From Promethearchaeota archaeon (GTDB lineage: Archaea > Asgardarchaeota > Lokiarchaeia > Sigynarchaeales > SOKP01), in assembly GCA_019894655.1 (NCBI GenBank), contig JAGXNZ010000085.1, positions 1 through 11,128 of the forward strand: a stretch of DNA of 11,128 nucleotides, in the 5' to 3' direction. Under the pieces are notes generated by a model. The model was not told the origin of the DNA and searched no databases. It saw nothing but the letters and a program-made list of their open reading frames with translations. Below are positions 6,027 to 11,128 of this stretch, piece by piece. Positions within the stretch are counted from its first letter, which is position 1; every line of letters begins with the position of its first letter. A program made the translations under genes and the position numbers.

Positions 6027-6818
6027 ATGAGTCCTTTAGCCAAACATTTTATTGAACAGGGAATCAAGCTAATGCAAATAAACGAATATTTGAGATCTGA
6101 ACTTGTACGGGCTGGGTTTGCTGGTGTTGACATACAAAAAACCCCGCTTGGAGTAAGAATCACTCTCCGCACATCCCGCCCTGGTCTTGTCATTGGGAAG
6201 GGAGGAAAACGTATTCAAGAAATTACGGAATATCTTCACGATTTTTTTGGGTTAGAAATGCCCCAGATAGAAGTCGAGGAGGTTACCAATCCCGATTTGA
6301 ATGCACAGATTATGGCGGAACGTTTAGCGTATTCGTTAGATCGGGGAAGACATTACAGGAGAGCAGGCTATTACATATTACGTAAAATCATGGATTCTGG
6401 AGCTAAAGGTACAGAAATCATCGTTTCGGGTAAGGTCACTTCACAGAGAGCCAGAACGACGGTGTTTAGAGCAGGTACGATGAAAAAATCAGGTCAACCT
6501 GCGCAAGAAGGAGTGGATAAAGGAGTAGCTCAGTGTATTATGAAGTCTGGAACTTTAGGGATAATCGTGAAAATAATGCACGCTGACATAAGAATGGGTG
6601 ATACAATCATAATAAAAGATGAAGAATTAGCTAAGCTTCAAGCAAAAAAAGAGGCCGAATTAAGTAAAACAAAAATGGAAAAAGACTACGAAACGAGTGA
6701 GGAAAAAAGAGAATTAAGCGAAGAAGAAAAAGAACTGTTCGAAGAAGTAGAAGAAGAAGAAATCTCTGAAATTTCTCTGGAACCAGAATTAGATCCAAAT
6801 GAAGATAGTAATGAATAA
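6027..6818 (+). CDS. rps3: Small-subunit ribosomal protein uS3 with acidic C-terminal tail
   Basis: Head protein of the small subunit at the mRNA entry channel. The 263 residues contain the N-terminal segment (1-40), a type II KH RNA-binding domain with the GxxG loop LVIGKGGKRIQEI (54-66), and the C-terminal S3 domain from about 95 to 197 (LAYSLDRGRHYRRAGYYILR, SGKVTSQRARTT, ADIRMGDTIII). After about residue 199 comes a charged tail of some 65 residues, ending in a run of Glu, Ser and Asp (222-263); it is longer and more acidic than the basic tails common in this family. The first ATG before MSPLAKHFIEQGI is the natural start and only a weak AGAGAA precedes it. The gene sits between uL22 and uL29 as in other archaea. 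Confidence 0.96.
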   Translation: MSPLAKHFIEQGIKLMQINEYLRSELVRAGFAGVDIQKTPLGVRITLRTSRPGLVIGKGGKRIQEITEYLHDFFGLEMPQIEVEEVTNPDLNAQIMAERLAYSLDRGRHYRRAGYYILRKIMDSGAKGTEIIVSGKVTSQRARTTVFRAGTMKKSGQPAQEGVDKGVAQCIMKSGTLGIIVKIMHADIRMGDTIIIKDEELAKLQAKKEAELSKTKMEKDYETSEEKRELSEEEKELFEEVEEEEISEISLEPELDPNEDSNE

Positions 6819-6853
6819 CATAATACGAAACAAATATGGAGAGCGCCTAAAAT

Positions 6854-7051
6854 ATGGATATTATAACCGCTAAAAAAGTCCGGGAAATGGATGAAAGAGA
6901 AAGAGAAAGAAGTTTAATAACCCTAAGAGAAGAATTGATGATGTTATACAGCCAACAAACTGGTGGCGGTATCTCAGATAATCCCGCGAAAGCGAAATTA
7001 CTGAGAAAACAAATTGCAAGAATTCTTACAGTAAAAAATGAAGAAAAATAG
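6854..7051 (+). CDS. rpl29: Large-subunit ribosomal protein uL29
   Basis: A 65-residue helical protein of the large subunit near the exit tunnel mouth. The sequence fits the family: a start followed by charged helix 1 with the REMDERERERSL pattern (10-21), a second helix LREELMMLYSQQTGGG (24-39), and NPAKAKLLRKQIARILTV (43-60), the conserved arginine-rich helix. Length and place between uS3 and Rpp29 agree with archaeal gene order. GGAG at 6838-6841 is 12 bases upstream, rather far for a ribosome binding site. It ends in TAG, unlike the TAA stops of most neighbours. In many archaea an eIF1 (SUI1) gene follows; here it does not. Confidence 0.95.
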   Translation: MDIITAKKVREMDERERERSLITLREELMMLYSQQTGGGISDNPAKAKLLRKQIARILTVKNEEK

Positions 7052-7062
7052 TTGAAATTATA

Positions 7063-7353
7063 ATGATAAGCCCCAAATATCTGATCTACCACGATTTAAT
7101 AGGTTTTAGAGTGCAAGCTAAACTTAAGTCGAAGCCAACTCATTCCAAATTTATGGATGTGGGCGTGGTAATTGATGATACTCAAAATATGTTAATATCA
7201 GAAAAAAAAAATGAAATAAAAAAATACATCAAGAAAGATTATATTTTTAGATTTACGCTTGATGATGGAATGTTAGAGGTTAATGGATCGAAAATAGTTG
7301 GCATTCCAGAAAATAGATTGAGAAGTTTAAAGAAAAAGAAATGGTCGAGATAA
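7063..7353 (+). CDS. rnp1: RNase P protein component 1 (Rpp29/Pop4)
   Basis: Protein subunit of archaeal RNase P, the ribonucleoprotein that cuts 5' leaders from pre-tRNA; Rpp29 pairs with Rpp21 to bind the specificity part of the RNA. Seen in the 96 residues are LIYHDLIGFRVQ (7-18), GVVIDDTQNMLIS (34-46, the conserved G-V-V-x-D-E-T-x-N-M-L region, here Asp-Asp-Thr) and VNGSKIVGIPENRLRSL (73-89), in the Sm-like barrel order of the family. The family's usual Arg before Pro-Glu is Ile here (GIPENR), a minor change. It starts 11 bases after uL29 and ends four bases before uS17, so it lies inside the ribosomal operon, as in other archaea. This couples RNase P protein supply to ribosome synthesis. 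Confidence 0.93.
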   Translation: MISPKYLIYHDLIGFRVQAKLKSKPTHSKFMDVGVVIDDTQNMLISEKKNEIKKYIKKDYIFRFTLDDGMLEVNGSKIVGIPENRLRSLKKKKWSR

Positions 7354-7357
7354 TATA

Positions 7358-7711
7358 ATGAGTGTTAGAAATATCGGCATTCCAGGAGTTAATCCTCCAT
7401 CAAAACGTGAATGTAATGATAAAGATTGTCCTTTTCATGGGAACACACGAATTAGGGGAAAAATTACTCAAGGAGTAGTCGTCAATAAAAAATCCAGAAA
7501 CACAGTAATAATTAGGCAGGATTATGTTCAATTTGTTAAGAAATATCAGCGTTATGAAAGACGTAATTCACGACTGGCATGCCATCTTCCAGAATGTTTA
7601 ACCAACGATATTGAAGTTGGCGATTTAGTACGTGTAGGAGAAAGTAGAAAACTGTCAAAAACTAAAGCCTTTATAGTTTTAGATAAAATAAAAGCAGGAG
7701 CAGCGAGTTAA
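7358..7711 (+). CDS. rps17: Small-subunit ribosomal protein uS17
   Basis: Primary 16S rRNA-binding protein with an OB fold. The archaeal/eukaryotic form is recognised by the Cys-x4-Cys-Pro-Phe-His-Gly motif (Cys19, Cys24, His27), the strand RIRGKITQGVVVNKKSRNTV (31-50), KKYQRYERRNSRL (61-73), and the ending GDLVRVGESRKLSKTKAFIV. Cys80 in LPEC is the family's usual position; Cys75 (ACH, where Ala-His is typical) is an extra cysteine, giving a possible four-residue metal set (Cys19, Cys24, Cys75, Cys80). The 117-residue length is normal. Its ATG follows the Rpp29 stop by four bases and its stop directly abuts the uL14 start, so translation is probably coupled. Confidence 0.96.
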   Translation: MSVRNIGIPGVNPPSKRECNDKDCPFHGNTRIRGKITQGVVVNKKSRNTVIIRQDYVQFVKKYQRYERRNSRLACHLPECLTNDIEVGDLVRVGESRKLSKTKAFIVLDKIKAGAAS

Positions 7712-8137
7712 ATGGGAACAAGAAGAAAACTTGGAAGAAAAACATTAGCCAAACCTAGAACCAGTTATGGTGTCCAAAACGGTTCGAGAATTTTTATTAC
7801 CGATAATTCTGGAGCAAAAATCGCTCAAATTATCAATGTCGATGGTTCCAAAACACGAATAAGGAGACTGCCAAAGGCATCAGTAGGATCTGTCTGTACA
7901 GTAACTATTAAAAAAGGTCGACCCGATTTGCGGGGAAATATTGTAAAAGCTGTTATCGTAAGACAAAAAATGATTTATAGGAGAGTAGATGGCACGAGAT
8001 TATGTTTTGAGGATAATGCTGGCGTAATAATTACTAAGGAAGGTGACCCCAAAGCAACCGAAATTCGTGGACCTATTGCAAGAGAGGCAGCAGAATTATT
8101 TCCAAGATTAGCATCAATTTCATCGTTAATCATTTAA
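7712..8137 (+). CDS. rpl14: Large-subunit ribosomal protein uL14
   Basis: A protein of the subunit interface, contacting the small subunit (bridge region). The 141 residues include the beta-barrel core: FITDNSGAKIAQIINVDG (28-45, the family signature region), RRLPKASVGSVCTVTIKKG (51-69), and AVIVRQKMIYRRVDGTRLCFEDNAGVI (80-106), then GDPKATEIRGPIAREAAE (111-128) and the family ending around LFPRLASI. The N-terminal basic 20 residues are typical for archaea. The start codon immediately follows the uS17 stop, and a purine-rich GGAG-like sequence lies inside the uS17 end. Nothing unusual. Confidence 0.97.
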   Translation: MGTRRKLGRKTLAKPRTSYGVQNGSRIFITDNSGAKIAQIINVDGSKTRIRRLPKASVGSVCTVTIKKGRPDLRGNIVKAVIVRQKMIYRRVDGTRLCFEDNAGVIITKEGDPKATEIRGPIAREAAELFPRLASISSLII

Positions 8138-8163
8138 AAAATAAGGATAAAGGTATAAAAGAA

Positions 8164-8595
8164 ATGAAAGTAAAATCAAAACAACCTCGAAAGCAAAGAA
8201 AAGCATTGTATAATCGTAAAAACCATCAGAGGTCAAAATTATTAACAGTAAGAGTAGTTGATTTCGTACGAGAAGAGTACGGGATTAAAACACTTCCACT
8301 AAGAGTGGGAGATGGAGTCAGAATAATAGGAGGCGAATTCAAGGATTTTGAAGGAGAAGTCACCGAAATCACTAAAAATCAGAGAGCAAAAATCAAAGAA
8401 GCTTCTTTTGATAAAGTGGATGGAACTCAATTTCACCCTGCTATTCACATCTCAAAAATGGTTATAACAAAATTCACGAAAGAGAAAAAAATGGATCCAT
8501 GGAGAGCAAATATGATTGAAAGAAAAGCGATCTTTGGGTTCAGAGAAGATGAACTAACAGGCCCAAAAAAACAGAAAGGGGAGGATGAAGATTAA
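8164..8595 (+). CDS. rpl24: Large-subunit ribosomal protein uL24
   Basis: An early assembly protein of the large subunit near the exit tunnel. The 143 residues show an archaeal-type basic N-terminus (KSKQPRKQRKALYNRKNHQR, 4-23), the KOW motif LRVGDGVRIIGGEFKDFEG (46-64) with its continuation EVTEI, and HISKMVITKF (95-104). A C-terminal extension of about 35 residues (from 108) ends in a short acidic run (GEDED). It lies 26 bases after uL14 and its stop abuts the eS4 ATG. A GGGGAGG-containing stretch at 8578-8584, inside its last codons, can serve as ribosome binding site for eS4. Confidence 0.95.
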   Translation: MKVKSKQPRKQRKALYNRKNHQRSKLLTVRVVDFVREEYGIKTLPLRVGDGVRIIGGEFKDFEGEVTEITKNQRAKIKEASFDKVDGTQFHPAIHISKMVITKFTKEKKMDPWRANMIERKAIFGFREDELTGPKKQKGEDED

Positions 8596-9348
8596 ATGAC
8601 CAAACATGGAGGTTCAAGAACGCTAAAAAGACTGAACACACCTAAATTCTTACAGATAAAAAGAAAGCACGGTAAATTCTTTATGACCCCTTCACCGGGA
8701 CCTCACCCGAGTAGATTATGCTTGCCTTTATTGCATATCGTAAGAGATCTTCTTGAGATCGTTGATAACTACAGAGAAGCAAAAAAACTAATAGGATTAG
8801 GGAATTTTAAAGTCGACGGAAAAATTGTTAAGGACAGGACATTCCCAGTAGGATTGATGGATGTGCTAAGTATCGTAAAAACGAACAAACATTATCGTAT
8901 CTTACCTGACTCACATCATGGATTAATTTTGCACGAAATTCCTGAAGCAGAAAGCACATTCAAACTATGTAGGATAACGCAAAAAACTACTTTAAAAGGG
9001 GGTAATATACAATTAAACTTGCACGATGGGAGGAATATTTTTATCAGTGTTAAGGATCCGAAGAATCCTAAAGAAGATGTCTATAAAAGAATGGATGTAT
9101 TAAAAATTACAGTTCCAGAACAAGAAATTTTAAAAGTATTAAAATTTAAAGAAGGAAATCTAGCAATAATAATGTCCGGTAAAAACATAGGACAGCTAGG
9201 AAAGGTTTTAACAATATTAAAGCGATTTGGTCCAAAAGCAAGTACTGTTTCTATACAACATAATTCAGAACATACAGAAACGCTTTACGATTATACCTTT
9301 ATAATAGGAGAGGGTCAATCGGAGATTAATTTACCAAAATCAGAATAA
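8596..9348 (+). CDS. rps4e: Small-subunit ribosomal protein eS4
   Basis: A protein found only in archaea and eukaryotes, at the small-subunit body. Of its 250 residues, the start MTKHGGSRTLKRL, the conserved PSPGPHPSRLCLPL region (32-45), the S4 RNA-binding domain around 42-94 (with KKLIGLGNFKVDGKIVKD, 63-80), the central domain ending near GGNIQLNLHDGRNI (135-148), and a KOW-like segment EGNLAIIMSGKNIGQLG (186-202) all fit. The conserved YRILPD (100-105) and an acidic-tending C-terminus are also seen. Translation is likely coupled to uL24, whose stop is directly before the ATG. Its presence is strong evidence that the window is archaeal. Confidence 0.97.
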   Translation: MTKHGGSRTLKRLNTPKFLQIKRKHGKFFMTPSPGPHPSRLCLPLLHIVRDLLEIVDNYREAKKLIGLGNFKVDGKIVKDRTFPVGLMDVLSIVKTNKHYRILPDSHHGLILHEIPEAESTFKLCRITQKTTLKGGNIQLNLHDGRNIFISVKDPKNPKEDVYKRMDVLKITVPEQEILKVLKFKEGNLAIIMSGKNIGQLGKVLTILKRFGPKASTVSIQHNSEHTETLYDYTFIIGEGQSEINLPKSE

Positions 9349-9368
9349 TATAAAAAGATGATTAAATA

Positions 9369-9974
9369 ATGTCAGCGAGAGCAGCAAGAGAAACTAAGAA
9401 AAAATCTATAAAAGAGCAAGAGAAGACTTTTGAAGAAATGTGGGCTAACCCTATGAAAAAACCATATTTAGAAAAGGTAGTACTAAATATTGGAGTAGGA
9501 GCAGGCGGTGAAGAATTGGAGCGAGCAGCTACAGTGTTACAAACTATCTCTGGCAAAACTCCTATGAAAACTCTTTCTAAAAAAAATGTTAAAGAGTTCA
9601 ATTTACGAATTGGACGCCCAATAGGCACAATGGTAACTATACGAGAACAAGAGGCAGAAAAGTTATTAAAACGATTACTTGTAGTTAACAATGACAAAAT
9701 GCTTAGAAGGAGTTTTGATAATTATGGAAATTTCGGTTTTGGGATAACTGAGCATATTACCATTCCTGGAGTTGAATATGACAATATTATTGGTATTTGG
9801 GGCCTTGATGTCGTTGGGAGAATTGTAAGACCTGGAATGAGAGTAAAATTTAGAAGAAAAAGTAGAGCAAAGGTTCCCAAACACCACTATGTTTCGCGAG
9901 TAGAAGCACAGTATTTCTTGAAAACGAAGTTTGGAGTCGAAATCGTAGACAAATTAGATTTAGACTATATTTAA
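9369..9974 (+). CDS. rpl5: Large-subunit ribosomal protein uL5 with N-terminal extension
   Basis: Binds 5S rRNA and contacts the small-subunit head. The conserved core begins at ANPMKKPYLEKVVLNIGVG (26-44) and continues with GKTPMKTLSKKNVKEFNLRIG (62-82), RPIGTMVTIR (83-92), FDNYGNFGFGITEHITIPGV (115-134), and IWGLDVVGRIVRPGMRVKFR (143-162); all are typical of the archaeal form. About 25 residues precede the usual start (MSARAARETKKKSIKEQEK and the rest), a charged helical segment. An in-frame Met24 (ATG at 9438) could be the true start, giving a normal N-terminus, but the longer frame is open and no decisive binding site is seen for either. The gene lies 20 bases after eS4. Confidence 0.96.
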   Translation: MSARAARETKKKSIKEQEKTFEEMWANPMKKPYLEKVVLNIGVGAGGEELERAATVLQTISGKTPMKTLSKKNVKEFNLRIGRPIGTMVTIREQEAEKLLKRLLVVNNDKMLRRSFDNYGNFGFGITEHITIPGVEYDNIIGIWGLDVVGRIVRPGMRVKFRRKSRAKVPKHHYVSRVEAQYFLKTKFGVEIVDKLDLDYI

Positions 9975-9983
9975 AAGAATAAA

Positions 9984-10139
9984 ATGATGATTATGCCGCA
10001 AGGTAAAATAGGTAAAGGTCAAAGAGAGTGTAGACGATGTCATACTCATAGAGGCTTGATAAGAAGGTATGGCTTATATATATGTCGTAGATGCTTTTAC
10101 GAAATTGGAAAAGATATTGGATTTTATAGGTATGATTAA
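9984..10139 (+). CDS. rps14: Small-subunit ribosomal protein uS14 (zinc-binding, short)
   Basis: Zinc-binding protein of the small-subunit head, 51 residues. It contains the paired Cys-x-x-Cys sets of the archaeal form: CRRC (16-19) and CRRC (34-37), which chelate one zinc ion, and the GLIRRYGL segment (24-31) with a family ending near IGKDIGFYRYD. Three in-frame ATG codons lie at the start (9984, 9987, 9993), so the exact N-terminus is uncertain by up to three residues. The last one gives MPQGKIGKG, closest to usual archaeal starts. No Shine-Dalgarno sequence is seen. It lies nine bases after uL5 and before uS8, the normal archaeal order, and is easily missed because it is so short. Confidence 0.93.
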   Translation: MMIMPQGKIGKGQRECRRCHTHRGLIRRYGLYICRRCFYEIGKDIGFYRYD

Positions 10140-10155
10140 AACGATATTTTGGTAT

Positions 10156-10161
10156 GAGGTG
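10156..10161 (+). promoter_or_regulatory. Shine-Dalgarno sequence deciding the uS8 start
   Basis: GAGGTG is an exact six-base part of the archaeal consensus (GGAGGTGAT) and is six bases upstream of an ATA codon at 10168. It is one of the best such sites in this cluster. It is 27 bases from the first ATG (10189), too far to serve it, so it argues for initiation at the ATA. Confidence 0.75.
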
Positions 10162-10167
10162 TAGAAA

Positions 10168-10551
10168 ATAGCGAATACATTAGCCGATATGTGTAATAAT
10201 CTTAAGAACTCAGAAAGAGCAAGGAAGAAGGAAGTAACCATCAGTCCTGCTTCTAAATTAAACCAAATGGTTCTTAGAATCTTTCAACAACACGCATATG
10301 TTGGAGAGTTTGAAAGATATGACGATGGGAGACAAGGTAAATTCAAAGTTGCGCTATTAGGCAAAATTAATCATTGCTCGGGTTTAATGAGGCTTAATTA
10401 CAACATCTCGCAATTCGAATCACTTGAAAGAAAGCTACTACCAGCACCAGGTTTAGGAATAATCGTGTTAACTACAAATCAAGGCATTATGACCATGAAA
10501 GAAGCCGAAGAAAAACATATTGGCGGTATGACTTTATGTTATATCTACTAA
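10168..10551 (+). CDS. rps8: Small-subunit ribosomal protein uS8, apparently starting at ATA
   Basis: Primary 16S rRNA-binding protein of the central domain. Conserved segments: ANTLADMCNNLKNSE (from the second codon; matches the family's DPLADAL...IKNAE helix), VTISPASKLNQMVLRI, YVGEFERYDDGRQGKFKVALLGKIN, and the ending ending with LPAPGLGIIVLTTNQGIMT and EEKHIGGMTLCYIY. The first in-frame ATG is at 10189, which would remove seven N-terminal residues from this conserved helix. Upstream, the frame is open only back to a stop at 10162. The one plausible start there is ATA at 10168, read as Met, with GAGGTG six bases before it; that gives 127 residues, a usual length. ATA starts are rare; a base error in a true ATG is the main alternative. 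Two tandem stops (TAA, TAG) end the gene. Confidence 0.85.
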   Translation: MANTLADMCNNLKNSERARKKEVTISPASKLNQMVLRIFQQHAYVGEFERYDDGRQGKFKVALLGKINHCSGLMRLNYNISQFESLERKLLPAPGLGIIVLTTNQGIMTMKEAEEKHIGGMTLCYIY

Positions 10552-10573
10552 TAGTGGAGAAAGGTAAGGATAT

Positions 10574-11128
10574 ATGGTAAAAATAGCATTTTTTAAGGAA
10601 GAACTGGAAATTCCGGAGGGTGTCACTGTTTCCCTTGACGGAAACCATCACATTAGTGTAAGTGGACCTAACGGAAAGATAACAAAGGACTTTTCGCATA
10701 TCAGAGGAATAAAGGTTTCAATTGAAGACAATCTTATGATTTTCACTACAAACTTCCCAAAAAGTGGAACCCTTGCTTTAGTTAAAACTATTATCAATCT
10801 AATTAAAAATTTAATAAATGGAGTTCAAACAAACTATAAATACATTTGTAAAATATGTTATAGTCATTTTCCATGCACGGTGGAAGTCAAACCGGATAAA
10901 ATGGAAATTCACGTTGTAAACTTCCTTGGAGAGAGAGCTCCAAGAGTTACTAAATATCTAAAAAATGTAGAAGTTAAAGTTGACGGCGAGGATGTAATAT
11001 TAACCGGCCCCGATAAAGAAACATTAGGTCAGACTGCTGCCAACATAAAAAAAGCTTGTAGAATAAGAAAGAAAGACCCAAGAGTCTTTCAAGATGGTGT
11101 ATACCTCTATAAAATTCAAAGTGGAGAC
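10574..11128 (+). CDS. rpl6: Large-subunit ribosomal protein uL6, nearly complete, cut by the window edge
   Basis: A large-subunit protein near the factor-binding site. 185 codons are open to the right edge, which is close to full length for archaeal uL6 (about 180-185). Seen are the N-terminal beta domain (EIPEGVTVSLDG, 12-23; VSGPNGKITKDF, 29-40), GVQTNYKY (83-90), YSHFPCTVEV (96-105), VVNFLGERAPRV (114-125), and the second domain with VILTGPDKETLGQTAANIKKAC (141-162), then RIRKKDPRVFQDGVY (163-177), the family's C-terminal signature. Cys92, Cys95 and Cys101 replace the more usual Met, Val and Ile positions. Purine-rich GGAG (10556-10559) and AAGG just before the ATG make a good ribosome binding site. 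Confidence 0.95.
   Translation, partial: MVKIAFFKEELEIPEGVTVSLDGNHHISVSGPNGKITKDFSHIRGIKVSIEDNLMIFTTNFPKSGTLALVKTIINLIKNLINGVQTNYKYICKICYSHFPCTVEVKPDKMEIHVVNFLGERAPRVTKYLKNVEVKVDGEDVILTGPDKETLGQTAANIKKACRIRKKDPRVFQDGVYLYKIQSGD

Noticed and set aside
10189..10551. uS8 starting at the first ATG
   Set aside because: It would drop seven residues of a conserved N-terminal helix that are encoded in frame just upstream, and it leaves the strong GAGGTG without a suitable start codon.
10487..10699. Minus-strand open frame over the uS8-uL6 junction
   Set aside because: It overlaps two well-supported ribosomal genes and shows no family motif.
1..11128. CRISPR array, insertion sequence, integrase or other mobile element
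   Set aside because: I found no spaced direct repeats, terminal inverted repeats, transposase or integrase; the only clear repeat is the short in-frame one in uS19.

Overview
The window is AT-rich archaeal chromosome. The archaeal assignment rests on the ribosomal gene order (uS19-uL22-uS3-uL29-Rpp29-uS17-uL14-uL24-eS4-uL5-uS14-uS8-uL6), on eS4 and the RNase P subunit Rpp29 lying inside the cluster, and on the archaeal/eukaryotic types of uS17, uL14, uS3 and uS14. An Asgard (Lokiarchaeia-like) archaeon is my best guess, from the AT-rich style, the cytosolic FG-GAP/WD-like propeller, the small acidic-tailed membrane proteins and the charged extensions on ribosomal proteins. That narrower placement is inference.

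Layout. Positions 1-411 hold the N-terminal part of a multi-pass membrane protein on the minus strand, divergent from a two-gene plus-strand unit: a soluble beta-propeller protein (552-1673) and a stand-alone class II glutamine amidotransferase (1712-2452). A small two-helix membrane protein (2507-2824, minus) converges on that unit. Divergent from it is a sugar-related pair, a ribokinase-family PfkB kinase (3024-3986) and a cupin resembling the C-terminal domain of type II mannose-6-phosphate isomerase (4005-4679). A 235-base gap (4680-4914) separates these genes from the ribosomal cluster.

From 4915 to the right edge every gene is on the plus strand and closely packed: thirteen genes of the archaeal S10/spc cluster. 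Gaps are 0 to about 50 bases, and two junctions have the start codon directly after the stop. They encode contiguous parts of both ribosomal subunits plus one RNase P protein, and are probably cotranscribed. The usual upstream genes uL3-uL4-uL23-uL2 are missing here, so the cluster starts at uS19. The translation factor gene (eIF1/SUI1) that often follows uL29 in other archaea is also absent.

The most notable point is uS8. Its conserved N-terminus is encoded upstream of the first ATG, and the only sensible start is an ATA codon six bases after a near-consensus Shine-Dalgarno GAGGTG. Others are a 50-residue acidic N-terminal extension on uS19 with a DNA-level repeat, an acidic C-terminal tail on uS3, cysteine pairs in uL6 and uS17, and the unassigned propeller/amidotransferase and kinase/cupin pairs.
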